A stretch of 41,269 nt of DNA. Source: Methanoregula sp. GTDB lineage: Archaea; Halobacteriota; Methanomicrobia; Methanomicrobiales; Methanospirillaceae. The position numbers and the translations under genes are program-made. Under the pieces are notes generated by a model that saw only the letters and a program-made list of their open reading frames with translations, was not told where the DNA came from and ran no database searches. Positions 16,643 to 24,208 of this stretch are shown piece after piece. The DNA lies in contig JAUYTV010000039.1 of assembly GCA_030694985.1 (NCBI GenBank), positions 1 through 41,269 on the forward strand. Reading direction: 5' to 3'. Within the stretch, counting starts at the first letter, position 1. Every line of letters starts with the position of its first letter.

Positions 16643-17853
16643 TGGCGACATTATCAGAACGGATTTTAGGCGGAAATGCCGGTGAGTATGTGGACCGGAA
16701 GGTGGACCGGGCCTATGTCCACGATGGTACTGGTGTTCTCACGCTTGAGGCATGGAAACGTATCGGGAGTGAGCGGCTCACCGATACAACCCGGCTCTCG
16801 ATGCTCTTTGATCATATCGTGCCGGCAAACAACAGCACGACAGCAACGCTCCAGCATGAACTGCGGGAATTTGCCCGGGGTTCATTCATGCACTTCTCGG
16901 ATGTGGGATGTGGGATCTGCCACCAGATCATGAGCGAGGGCCTCGTGCTTCCCGGTGAAGTTGTTGTCGGTGCCGACTCGCACAGCTGCACGCTTGGGGC
17001 ATTTGGTGCATTTTCAACCGGTGTCGGGGCAACGGATATGGCCGCAATCTGGCTGACCGGAGAGACCTGGTTCCGCGTCCCCGAGACCATCGGGATACAC
17101 CTGTCAGGAAAGTTCTCCGGTGCAGCAGAAGCAAAAGACCTTGCACTTACGTATGTGAGCAGGCTGGGTATGGACGGCGCCACGTACAAGGCACTGGAGT
17201 TTACCGGCGATGGGGTTTTGGGACTCTCCATGGATGACCGGCTCGTCCTTTCCAACCTTTCAGTAGAGACCGGGGCAAAGGCCGGGTTGTTCTATGCCGA
17301 TGACGTGACGGTGCAGTATCTCGCCCGGGCCGGGCAGATGGTACAACCGCAGGTACCAGAGCCGTGCAGCTATGCACAGGAACTCACCATTGACCTGTCA
17401 GAGATTGTGCCGCTGGTTGCCGTGCCTCACCGGGTTGATACGGTCAAACCCGTGCGGGAGATTGCCGGTCTTCCTCTTGATCAGGTATTTGTCGGCACCT
17501 GCACAAACGGGCGGTATTCCGATCTTGCACGGTTTGCCCGGATCGTCAAAGGAAAGAGTGTGGCGGTGCGGACAATTGTCGTCCCGGCCTCAAAAGCGGT
17601 GCTGGCAGAAGCGATCCGGACCGGTGTGCTCACCGATCTGGTGGATGCCGGTTGCACCATCGGAACACCCGGCTGTGGCCCCTGTCTTGGCGCCCACAGT
17701 GGGGTGCTCGGCGAAGGAGAAGTCTGCCTTTCTACAGCAAACCGGAACTTTAAGAACCGGATGGGTGTCGGTGCTGCGATATATCTTGGCTCGGTTGCTA
17801 CGGCAGCAGCGAGTGCGCTTGAAGGCGAGATCACCGAACCGGAGGTGAACTGA
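16642..17853 (+). CDS. aksD: Homoaconitase large subunit (AksD)
   Basis: AksD with AksE isomerises (homo)n-citrates to (homo)n-isocitrates through the aconitates. The 403-aa product belongs to the aconitase/isopropylmalate isomerase family. It has FDHIVPANNSTTATLQHELR, GADSHSCTLGAFGAFSTGVGA split in the usual way, and cluster cysteines in VFVGTCTNGRYSDL and in TPGCGPCLGAHSGVLG. That gives the three Cys (one plus CX2C) that hold the [4Fe-4S] cluster. The ATG overlaps the aksA stop by one base (TGATG) and its stop overlaps the aksE ATG in the same way. The start MATLSERILGG is the family-like one; an in-frame start 21 codons upstream is inside aksA and unlikely. Confidence 0.9.
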   Translation: MATLSERILGGNAGEYVDRKVDRAYVHDGTGVLTLEAWKRIGSERLTDTTRLSMLFDHIVPANNSTTATLQHELREFARGSFMHFSDVGCGICHQIMSEGLVLPGEVVVGADSHSCTLGAFGAFSTGVGATDMAAIWLTGETWFRVPETIGIHLSGKFSGAAEAKDLALTYVSRLGMDGATYKALEFTGDGVLGLSMDDRLVLSNLSVETGAKAGLFYADDVTVQYLARAGQMVQPQVPEPCSYAQELTIDLSEIVPLVAVPHRVDTVKPVREIAGLPLDQVFVGTCTNGRYSDLARFARIVKGKSVAVRTIVVPASKAVLAEAIRTGVLTDLVDAGCTIGTPGCGPCLGAHSGVLGEGEVCLSTANRNFKNRMGVGAAIYLGSVATAAASALEGEITEPEVN

Positions 17854-18323
17854 TGACATCAAAAGGTCCGGCCGTCTGCGTGGGACCGGATATCGATACG
17901 GACCTTGTCATCGCAGGACGATACCTGCGGACAAAGGACCACAGCGTCTGGGTTGAGCATGTGTTTGAGGATCTCGATCCATCGCTTGCCCCCCTTCTTG
18001 AAGGATCGGTGATCGTGGCAGGGAAGAATTTCGGCTGCGGGTCATCGCGGGAACAGGCCGCAGTTGCGATCCGTGAAGCCGGAGTTGTTGCAGTAGTGGC
18101 ACCCTCCTTTGCCCGGATCTTTTTTAGGAACGCGATCAATGTGGGTCTCCCACTGATCGAATGTGACCTCACCTGCACGGAAGGATGCCTTGTGACATTT
18201 GATCTCTCCGAGGGTTGGGTTGAAGCGGAGGGAAAGAGACATTCAATCCACCCGTTGTCGCCTCGCATGCAGGCAATCCTCTCTGCCGGGGGACTGGTGG
18301 AGTACTGGAGGAACCAGCGTTGA
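17853..18323 (+). CDS. aksE: Homoaconitase small subunit (AksE)
   Basis: AksE is the small swivel-domain subunit of methanogen homoaconitase and sets substrate range. The 156-aa product has the substrate-loop motif YLRT at residues 24-27 (GRYLRTKDHS). In work on the Methanocaldococcus enzyme this loop, with its Arg and Thr, separates homoaconitase from isopropylmalate isomerase. Other family motifs are GKNFGCGSSREQAA and the RIFFRNAINVGLPLIE segment. This supports a role in the coenzyme B pathway over leucine synthesis. The ATG overlaps the aksD stop (TGATG), and the next gene starts within its stop codon. Confidence 0.92.
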   Translation: MTSKGPAVCVGPDIDTDLVIAGRYLRTKDHSVWVEHVFEDLDPSLAPLLEGSVIVAGKNFGCGSSREQAAVAIREAGVVAVVAPSFARIFFRNAINVGLPLIECDLTCTEGCLVTFDLSEGWVEAEGKRHSIHPLSPRMQAILSAGGLVEYWRNQR

Positions 18324-19120
18324 TCTTTCCTGAACAGTGCAAGCAGGTAGGGTATGCGACAACAAAACCCTGCGGGGATCTGGTGTATTTCCTGAGCCGT
18401 TATCTCGTGCGGGAAACCGGTGCGGGCTACGAACTGCTCGCCATCACTCCTGATCCCAATGGGAGCGGTATGATGCGAAAAATCGTATCATCAGAAGTAA
18501 TCGCGACGGTAAAAGAAACTTACCGCTACGCGGATAAGGTGCAGATCCATGACCGTGCCCGGCTTGTCGAGCTGGCGCTGGATTCCGGGTACCGGTGCAC
18601 GATCTTCTCCGGGCTTGACGAGCACATGACCTTTGTGCTCGATCCCGATCTATCGGGATTTCTTACGATTCATGTCTACGATGTGACACCACCCCGCCCG
18701 AGCCTGTCTGCCTGTTTACAGGAGCTTTCGGCAGCAGGACTCTTCGGGGAACTTGCCGTCACGTTCTGCCATCATACCCGGGACATCACGCAGGTGAAAG
18801 CGGATGTCTACCCCTGCCGGGCGGCAGGGTATGAAAAAACGCTTGATGCGGATTTGATGCACGGCGGCGAGAAGGTGGCCGGCTGCCTGACCGGTTCGCA
18901 GTTTTACACTGAATGTTATGGCAAGGATTTCACGCTTGAGAATATCTGCCCCTTAGAGTCCGTGCAGCAAGAGCCGTTCATTGCCCGCTGCTGCCGTTCA
19001 GAACGCGAGGGGATAGGCATGTACAAGGGAAAGTTTGGGGCTGTAGTGCACTGGGGTGCAAGTCCGTCCCGTATTGCCCATGCAGTGGAAGATATGGTGG
19101 CACAGTGGAGGAGGAGATGA
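18320..19120 (+). CDS. Uncharacterised conserved protein in the coenzyme B unit
   Basis: This 266-aa protein is not one I can assign to a function. It starts with TTG, three bases of which overlap the aksE stop, and GGAGG lies about 8 nt upstream. It ends in ATGA overlap with aksF, so it is translationally coupled on both sides. No signal peptide or membrane segment is seen. Notable are about ten cysteines (for example ARCCRSEREG near the C-terminus and VTFCHHTRD in the middle), LVYFLSRYLVRETG near the N-terminus, and a C-terminal GKFGAVVHWGASPSRIAHAVEDM segment. Its place between the aksE and aksF genes argues for a role in coenzyme B synthesis or its control. That is context only. Confidence 0.85.
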   Translation: MIFPEQCKQVGYATTKPCGDLVYFLSRYLVRETGAGYELLAITPDPNGSGMMRKIVSSEVIATVKETYRYADKVQIHDRARLVELALDSGYRCTIFSGLDEHMTFVLDPDLSGFLTIHVYDVTPPRPSLSACLQELSAAGLFGELAVTFCHHTRDITQVKADVYPCRAAGYEKTLDADLMHGGEKVAGCLTGSQFYTECYGKDFTLENICPLESVQQEPFIARCCRSEREGIGMYKGKFGAVVHWGASPSRIAHAVEDMVAQWRRR

Positions 19121-20094
19121 CGCGGATTGCCATTGTTGAAGGGGATGGGATCGGTCACGAAGTGATTCCGGTTGCCCGCAGTGCGCTCGAACTGCTCCAT
19201 CCCGAGTATGATTATTTCACGGTGGATGTGGGGTATGGCATGTGGGAGCGGACCGGCTGTCCCTGTGCAGATAAGGAGATCCGCGAGATGAAGGATGCGG
19301 ACGCGATCCTGTTTGGGGCTGTCACCACCCCGCCCATGAAGGACTACCAGAGCGTGGTGTTAAGGATAAGAAAGGGGCTCGACCTGTACGCGAACCTCCG
19401 TCCCGTAAAAGACGGCGGGTTTGACATCATGATCGTGCGGGAGAATACCGAGGGGCTCTATTCCGGTATCGAAGAGAGCAGCCCGGACCGTGCGACAACA
19501 TTGCGGGTGGTGACCCGGACGGGTTCGGAGCGGATTGTCCGCATGGCAATCAAACTTGCCCGGCAGCGACGGAAACTGTTGACGATCGGCCACAAGGCTA
19601 ACGTGCTCAAGTCCGATGTGCTCTTCCGGGACATCTGCATTGCCGAGGCAAAGGCTTCCGGGATTTCCTATAATGACAAATTCATCGATGCCCTCTCGCT
19701 CGACGTGCTCCAGCACCCGGCATCGTATGATGTGGTTGTCACAACCAACATCTTTGGAGATATCCTCTCGGATGTTGCCTCGTACCTTGTCGGGGGACTG
19801 GGACTGGTGCCGAGCGCAAATATCGGTGAGCGTTATGCTCTTTTTGAACCGGTGCATGGCAGTGCTCCGGATATTGCAGGAAAGAATCTTGCAAATCCCA
19901 TTGCTGCCCTGCGGAGTGCGGGGATGCTCTTAACCCATGTCGGGGATGCCGGGGGCGAGGATCATATTGAATCGGCAATCCGTGCAGTGCTAGCACAGGG
20001 GATCAGGACCCGGGACCTTGGGGGTTCGGCTGGAACGCGGGAGTTTGGTGAGGCGGTACTTCGTGTGCTTAAACAGACTGGAAGGGGTGCCTGA
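19117..20094 (+). CDS. aksF: Homoisocitrate dehydrogenase family protein (AksF)
   Basis: AksF oxidatively decarboxylates (homo)n-isocitrates to the next longer 2-oxoacid, closing each elongation round toward 2-oxosuberate. The 326-aa product shows the isocitrate/isopropylmalate dehydrogenase form: IAIVEGDGIGHEVIP at the N-terminus, VRENTEGLYSGIEE for substrate binding, GHKANVLKSDVLFRD, and the metal/NAD segment VVTTNIFGDILSDVASYLVGGLG with EPVHGSAPDIAGKNLANP. ATG 19117 lies directly after GGAGGAG and overlaps the previous stop (ATGA). A GTG four codons earlier is possible. Isopropylmalate dehydrogenase is the alternative, but the homoaconitase neighbours favour AksF. Confidence 0.9.
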   Translation: MTRIAIVEGDGIGHEVIPVARSALELLHPEYDYFTVDVGYGMWERTGCPCADKEIREMKDADAILFGAVTTPPMKDYQSVVLRIRKGLDLYANLRPVKDGGFDIMIVRENTEGLYSGIEESSPDRATTLRVVTRTGSERIVRMAIKLARQRRKLLTIGHKANVLKSDVLFRDICIAEAKASGISYNDKFIDALSLDVLQHPASYDVVVTTNIFGDILSDVASYLVGGLGLVPSANIGERYALFEPVHGSAPDIAGKNLANPIAALRSAGMLLTHVGDAGGEDHIESAIRAVLAQGIRTRDLGGSAGTREFGEAVLRVLKQTGRGA

Positions 20095-20420
20095 TGTTTG
20101 CAAAAAAACATGTTGCCGGGTATATTCCGGTTGCTGAAAGAATTGCCCGGAAGACACTGGTCCATGGGACGCATACCCTCATGACGGAATTCGTGCTGAA
20201 AAAGGATGCTGTTCTTCCCGCTCACAAGCACCCGCAGGAACAGACCGGGTACCTGGTTTCCGGTCATATGTTTCTCACCATCGGCGATGAAGTGTTTGAG
20301 GTATGGCCCGGTGACAGCTGGATGATTCCGGGGAATGTGGAGCATCAGGCAAAGATTGTTGCTGATTCGGTAGCAGTTGAGGTATTCTCTCCGGTCAGGG
20401 ATGATTACCTGCCGGGATAA
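20094..20420 (+). CDS. Small cupin-domain protein
   Basis: The 108-aa protein is a single cupin barrel. It has the first cupin motif in PAHKHPQEQTGYLVSGHMFLT (metal ligands H, H, E/Q and a Gly turn, shown here as pattern) and the second in PGDSWMIPGNVEHQAKI. It starts in a TGATG overlap with aksF and is the last gene of the nine-gene unit, followed by an oligo-T tract. Cupins of this size bind metals and act as enzymes, sensors or ligand binders. The substrate here is unknown, and a link to coenzyme B synthesis is inferred from coupling only. Confidence 0.85.
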   Translation: MFAKKHVAGYIPVAERIARKTLVHGTHTLMTEFVLKKDAVLPAHKHPQEQTGYLVSGHMFLTIGDEVFEVWPGDSWMIPGNVEHQAKIVADSVAVEVFSPVRDDYLPG

Positions 20421-20422
20421 GG

Positions 20423-20434
20423 TTTTTGGTTTTT
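20423..20434 (+). terminator. T-rich tract after the coenzyme B unit
   Basis: The sequence TTTTTGGTTTTT directly follows the cupin stop codon. It is a plausible oligo-T termination zone, without a clear hairpin. Confidence 0.4.
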
Positions 20435-20706
20435 GTCTCACTGGCAGTCATATATTGGGTTTCTTCTTTGTTGATGGGGGAAGCAAGGGTTCTGGAAATA
20501 AGCATAACAACGTCCGGGTTTTTTTATTCCGCACAGGGTAGTTCCCAATCAAGGCACTGGTTGGTATGATCCTTCATTGGCTCTTACAGTAGTCAGGTGA
20601 TGATGTATCAGTAGGCAGGACCCGGCACTGTTCCGGGTGTATGATAAGAGAAAAAAGAGAATTGTGGGAAACAGACAAAATCCGGTGTAAATTTAAAGCG
20701 GATTTA
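20435..20706. other. Intergenic region after the coenzyme B unit
   Basis: No gene is seen. The only structure is a 6-bp hairpin at 20620-20638 (ACCCGG, 7-nt loop, CCGGGT), which lies about 70 nt beyond the vapC stop on the minus strand. It could act as a terminator or be incidental. Confidence 0.4.
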
Positions 20707-21108
20707 TCAGGATTGCTTATTTGCAGGTTTGAAAGGATTGTATACCGAAAGGCCATTGACGTGTAAAAAATCCTTATCATTGCGGGTTACGAGAATCGCA
20801 TCAAGGGATAATGCAGAGGCTGCAATGACCGCATCGGGAAGAGAGATGGAGGTATAACTCCTGATCTCAATTGTCTTTTCTGCAAGCATGTCGGTGAGGG
20901 GAAGACACCGGGCGCAATCCAGCAGGTGACGTGCCTTGATCAGTCCCTCAGGAGTATGATCTTTCCAGCCAAGAAGTTCTATTTTTGTAATAATAGAGAT
21001 ATTAAAAGAGTCCTGCAGTATTTTGTCGACAGTGGGTTTTTCTTCCGGAGTCAGAGCACCGGCAAGATAATAGATGAGGATATTGGTATCAATGAGGTAT
21101 TCGTTCAT
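20707..21108 (-). CDS. vapC: PIN-domain toxin, VapC-like ribonuclease
   Basis: VapC toxins are Mg-dependent RNases, usually cutting initiator tRNA or rRNA. This roughly 133-aa protein has the PIN acidic residues in order: Asp in YLIDTNI near the N-terminus, Glu in ITKIELLGW, Asp in SLPDAVIAASAL and Asp in VTRNDKDFL. The start at 21108 overlaps the antitoxin stop (ATGA), the standard arrangement for a coupled pair. An in-frame ATG four codons upstream is an alternative. Sitting in a small accessory patch next to a lone antitoxin gene, it is likely a mobile-type toxin-antitoxin module. Confidence 0.88.
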   Translation of the reverse strand: MNEYLIDTNILIYYLAGALTPEEKPTVDKILQDSFNISIITKIELLGWKDHTPEGLIKARHLLDCARCLPLTDMLAEKTIEIRSYTSISLPDAVIAASALSLDAILVTRNDKDFLHVNGLSVYNPFKPANKQS

Positions 21109-21311
21109 AACCGGGTCCACTCGTTGCGGAGTGCCCGGGCTGTGACCCCAGGATCTTTTATCATGTCACGGTATATCCCATAGTACTCCTGCGGATTGCA
21201 GGGTACATGATGCGGATTCTGCACCTGAAGTGTCTTTTCCCAGAGTTCAACTGGGATGATGACACTCCGCTTGTGTCCTGCGGCATCGTACACGTACTGG
21301 ATATCATTCAT
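21105..21311 (-). CDS. Antitoxin of the PIN toxin pair
   Basis: This small protein (about 68 aa from MNDIQYVYDAAGHKRSVIIP) lies directly upstream of, and overlaps, the PIN toxin gene. The N-terminal beta-type YVYDAAGHKRSVIIPVELWEKT is typical of short antitoxins that bind DNA and the toxin. The C-terminal half (YYGIYRDMIKDPGVTARALRNEWTRL) would wrap the toxin. It does not fall into an antitoxin family I can name with certainty. A longer version starting at 21353 adds 14 residues and cannot be excluded. Confidence 0.75.
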   Translation of the reverse strand: MNDIQYVYDAAGHKRSVIIPVELWEKTLQVQNPHHVPCNPQEYYGIYRDMIKDPGVTARALRNEWTRL

Positions 21312-21364
21312 TATACACTCATCTCCCGGCAGAATGAATATATTTTTCCCCATTCCCAGTTGCC

Positions 21365-21419
21365 CTAGTCCTTCCCCAGCCGCTCATTCCGGAACCGGAT
21401 CAGCGCATCGCAGAACCCG
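21365..21419 (-). repeat. 55-bp direct repeat, copy 1 (3' gene fragment)
   Basis: This stretch matches 21821-21875 at 53 of 55 positions in the same orientation. The second copy is the true 3' end of the DUF5591-type gene, including its stop codon. Here the fragment stands alone with no gene body. Together the copies bracket the AbrB-like gene. A target-site or recombination duplication is likely. Confidence 0.85.
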
Positions 21420-21476
21420 ACTCTTTTCTGGCAGTATGACTGAACACGACACCCAATATTCGGAAATACTCATAAT

Positions 21477-21497
21477 CTAAGAATCTTATATTCTAAG
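21477..21497 (+). promoter_or_regulatory. Candidate operator/promoter of the AbrB gene
   Basis: CTAAGAAT-CTTAT-ATTCTAAG includes a 5-bp inverted repeat AGAAT/ATTCT around CTTAT, 13-33 nt upstream of the AbrB start. AbrB antitoxins often bind their own promoters, so autoregulation is a fair inference. CTTATATTC may also be the TATA element. Confidence 0.35.
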
Positions 21498-21509
21498 TTG
21501 TGAGAACAT

Positions 21510-21740
21510 ATGCCTGACACGACACTTGTCAAGGTTTCATCCAAGGGATTGATCACCCTCCCAAAAAAGATCCGGTCAGAGCTCAGTATCGAGGAAGGGC
21601 ATTACCTGTCAATCTCTTCGGATAAAGACACGATCATCTTCCGTAAAGCCAGAATCGAGATCGATTACGAGAATTCGGACGATGCATGGAAGGAGTATAC
21701 GAAGAGAAGGCTGATGCCCCCATACCCACAAACACGATAA
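21510..21740 (+). CDS. AbrB/SpoVT-type antitoxin-like DNA-binding protein
   Basis: The 76-aa protein has a swapped-hairpin AbrB domain in its first 50 residues (LVKVSSKGLITLPKKIRSELSIEEG, seen as the usual VSSKGxxTLPKxIR pattern) followed by an acidic then basic tail that would bind a toxin. It usually pairs with a PIN or similar toxin, but none follows it here. A GC-rich hairpin comes directly after the stop. The gene is bracketed by a 55-bp direct repeat, which suggests that it arrived as a small insertion. It may act alone or on a toxin elsewhere. Confidence 0.82.
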   Translation: MPDTTLVKVSSKGLITLPKKIRSELSIEEGHYLSISSDKDTIIFRKARIEIDYENSDDAWKEYTKRRLMPPYPQTR

Positions 21741-21743
21741 ACG

Positions 21744-21775
21744 CCGCCGCCCCCGGCGGGGCGCCCCCGCGGCGG
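21744..21775 (+). terminator. GC-rich hairpin after the AbrB gene
   Basis: CCGCCGC (21744-21750) pairs with GCGGCGG (21769-21775) in a 7-bp stem, with a further GGGGCGCCCC palindrome in the loop. It starts 3 nt past the stop codon and is followed by TTT only. It is a strong hairpin that could serve as a terminator or 3' stabiliser. Confidence 0.5.
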
Positions 21776-21820
21776 TTTAAGTGACTAAATATGTAAAAAA
21801 CATCACCATCTTTTTTATCT

Positions 21821-21875
21821 CTAATCCTTCCCCAGCCGCTCATTCCGGAACCGGATCAGCGCATCGCAGAACTCG
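21821..21875 (-). repeat. 55-bp direct repeat, copy 2 (in the DUF5591-type gene end)
   Basis: This is the intact 3' end of the gene at 21821-22468. It repeats 21365-21419 with two mismatches and the same orientation, 456 bp apart. See the entry for copy 1. Confidence 0.85.
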
Positions 21876-22468
21876 CCTAAGTATTCCTCCATCGAGAGGC
21901 TTCCTTCCTGGAACGAGCAGTCACCTTCCTCAATTACCTTGTTGATGATGTCCCGGGTGGGGAGGATTAAGTCAAGAGGAACTCCTGCCTGTTCTGAACC
22001 CCTGATGAGGGCTTCTCTGAAGATCCCGATGGAGTACGCAATCCGGTATTTGTATACATTCCGGGTCTTATTGAGATAGCCGGCAACCCGTTCGGTCTCG
22101 ATACGGAGAAAATCATCCTTGACCTTGTCATCGTTGCATTTCCCGAGCATGTACTTGTAATGGGCATACGGGTACATGCTCTCAAGTTCGGCAGGCACAA
22201 TCCCGCACGTCCCAAAGATTACGATATGGTATTGCGATGGTTCGAGCACCTGCGAGATGATCATACGGATCAGCTGGTGGCTGGGGCTCGCGCTGTACGG
22301 TTTTCGCACCGCACAGGGCATGAAGATCGCAATATCTTTGGGTGCCACTTCGTACTCATCGATGATATAACGGTACGATTTCTCAAACTCCGGAAGATAA
22401 AAGGGGGGATCGGTGAGGAGCGGAGGTTCGCTCTTCTCTTTATACTTCTGTTCTTCCGTGTTGCCCAT
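21821..22468 (-). CDS. DUF5591 protein related to the archaeosine synthase C-terminal part
   Basis: The 215-aa product looks like the DUF5591 module found in archaeosine synthase ArcS and in tRNA-guanine transglycosylase relatives. It has IAIFMPCAVRKPYSASPSHQ near residue 45, IVIFGTCGIVPAELE, and YPYAHYKYMLGKCND. The Cys in MPCAVRKP, GTCGIVP and the following core are typical. It lacks the PUA and transglycosylase parts, so it is either a stand-alone subunit or an unrelated user of the fold. The 3' end has been copied to 21365-21419. The assignment is by recall of the family and the reaction is not certain. Confidence 0.75.
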   Translation of the reverse strand: MGNTEEQKYKEKSEPPLLTDPPFYLPEFEKSYRYIIDEYEVAPKDIAIFMPCAVRKPYSASPSHQLIRMIISQVLEPSQYHIVIFGTCGIVPAELESMYPYAHYKYMLGKCNDDKVKDDFLRIETERVAGYLNKTRNVYKYRIAYSIGIFREALIRGSEQAGVPLDLILPTRDIINKVIEEGDCSFQEGSLSMEEYLGEFCDALIRFRNERLGKD

Positions 22469-22713
22469 AACTCTTCCCTACCAGATCGGTTTTGGGAATA
22501 CAAGAATCAAGCGCCCGAACACTGCCGGCATTTTAAAAAAAGTGCGGTCACTGGACATTATTTCCGGTGAATTTATGCCCGACTTTTTTTAGACCGTGTG
22601 TACGCATCTCCATTTCCCTCTCGAATTCCTGAGATGAAGTGGAACTGCCCTTTGCATAGTTTTAATCAGGTTCAACAGTAAATCAGTAATTTAGCAGATA
22701 AAATGGGCAAACA

Positions 22714-23100
22714 ATGTTCGATCGATTCTTTGAACACGATGCAAGCGGTGTCTTAAAAGGGCTCACCCTCGAATGGAAATGCCTCAAGTGCGAAGGACTC
22801 AACTTCAAACTTATCTTAAAAGGGGAGCGGGATATTGGCAACTACCATACCCATTGCAGGTATTGTAAGGCAAAATACCGGGTGGAATATCCTATCCCAA
22901 AAAGCGCAATTGAAGGTGAAGATAAGTTTTTAGAGCGGCTATCGTACGAAGACTTCACTCCTGAAGAAGAGTTAGATATGATCAAGGACTTTGCAGAAAT
23001 TGCTGCATTAAAAGTTGATCGTGCCCCCCTCCTGATCATCAAAGGAAAAGAAAACGCACTCGAAGAAAAGATAATGTTTGCAAAACGGCGCACGCGGTGA
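22714..23100 (+). CDS. Hypothetical zinc-ribbon protein
   Basis: I do not recognise this 128-aa protein. It has one likely zinc site, CLKC at about residues 23-26 and CRYC at about 48-51, between which lies a short beta-rich stretch as in zinc ribbons. The rest (EDKFLERLSYEDFTPEEELD and a C-terminal KGKENALEEKIMFAKRRTR) is acidic then basic and probably helical. It stands alone on the plus strand, and its reading frame is intact. A role in nucleic acid or protein binding is possible, but nothing more can be said. Confidence 0.7.
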   Translation: MFDRFFEHDASGVLKGLTLEWKCLKCEGLNFKLILKGERDIGNYHTHCRYCKAKYRVEYPIPKSAIEGEDKFLERLSYEDFTPEEELDMIKDFAEIAALKVDRAPLLIIKGKENALEEKIMFAKRRTR

Positions 23101-23410
23101 AAGTTTAAGACACTCTTGTCTCAATCCAATACAAAACCGCTGAGCCAAAAAAAACACCGAGATCCTGCAACTGGTAATGATGTTAACTTTTTTCACTGGC
23201 AGCTATTACCGGAGTGGATACGAAAATCAGATGCAACAAGGCATAGAGTTGTGGCAGGCACCGCTTACAAAAGTATAAGTGATCAAAAACAGTACGCACA
23301 CAATACCTTAAAAAAAATCCGGTTAAGTGTTACCGGGAAAAGGGCAAATAGGGAGACCCGGTCAGGAAATGGCTGCTGGTATGAGTTCTTAAAAAAAAAT
23401 CTGGTGTATT
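23101..23410. other. Intergenic region upstream of cheC
   Basis: No convincing gene is seen. An open frame of 102 codons in 23116-23424 runs into the cheC start, has no good ribosome site and an unusual composition, so I did not accept it. A TATA-like AAGTATAAGT lies near 23270. Confidence 0.45.
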
Positions 23411-24049
23411 ATGGATTTTACTGAATTTCAGAAGGATGCATTGCAGGAACTTGCCAATATTGGTTCTGCACATTCGGCTACCACACTCTCGCAGATGCTC
23501 AACACGAACATCGGCATGAGCGTGCCAAAGATTGATATTATTGATATCTCTAAAGTGGGTGATTTCCTTACCGATGAATTGACCACCATGGTCATCTTTG
23601 AACTCCAGGGGGAGATCCCGCACGGCGGATTTTTAATTCTGCACTTTCCCCGTGACTCTGCCATGAGAACTGCAGATATCATGCAGGGAATCGATTCTCA
23701 AAGTAAATTGGCATCCGATCCAACAAAAATTAATAATCCGTTCAGCGAGATGGACCAGAGTGCGATCCTTGAAGTTGGAAACATCATGGTCTCATCCTTT
23801 TTAAGCGCAGCATCCGATCTCATTGGCCTCCTGATGCTCCCCTCCCCACCAGTCCTTGTAGTTGACATGGCTCACGCAGCAATCACCTCCCTTGTCGCCC
23901 AGATGACTGTTGAAGTGGATGACGTGATCCTCTTTAAGGTCAAGCTGACTTCAGATGAGCACAAAATCGCAGGAAACATTCTCATCTTCCTTGAGGTCAA
24001 CACGCTCCAGCAGATCGCGTTAAAACTCGAAGAGATGATTAAGGGATAA
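23411..24049 (+). CDS. cheC: CheC-family CheY-P phosphatase
   Basis: CheC dephosphorylates CheY-P and, in many species, interacts with CheD. The 212-aa product keeps both active sites of the family pattern (D/S)X3EX2NX22P. The first is D9, E13, N16 and P39 (in KDALQELANIG). The second is in QSAILEVGNIM, also with a Pro 23 residues after the Asn. No cheD, cheY, cheA or archaellum genes are present near it, so it stands as an orphan in this window. It may serve a chemotaxis system encoded elsewhere or a separate signalling path. The start is the ATG at 23411. The ribosome site is weak. Confidence 0.88.
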   Translation: MDFTEFQKDALQELANIGSAHSATTLSQMLNTNIGMSVPKIDIIDISKVGDFLTDELTTMVIFELQGEIPHGGFLILHFPRDSAMRTADIMQGIDSQSKLASDPTKINNPFSEMDQSAILEVGNIMVSSFLSAASDLIGLLMLPSPPVLVVDMAHAAITSLVAQMTVEVDDVILFKVKLTSDEHKIAGNILIFLEVNTLQQIALKLEEMIKG

Positions 24050-24208
24050 ACGCCCGCTTAATGACAGTGAGCCCGATAAAAAACTTCCCGGACAACTATC
24101 ATTTTTTAAAACAGATCCCCATTCCCTTTAAGGAAATCCCTGAATTCATCCACAATCTATTCAAGACTCCCGGTAAGATTATTAGGATCAGGTGTGTTTT
24201 TTTAAGGC

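Noticed and set aside
20597-20650. C box-like GTGATGA near 20597 as a C/D guide RNA
   Set aside because: No D box (CTGA) at suitable spacing.
23116-23424. 102-codon open frame before cheC
   Set aside because: Poor ribosome site, overlaps the cheC start and shows no recognisable domain. It could be a small gene, but support is too weak.
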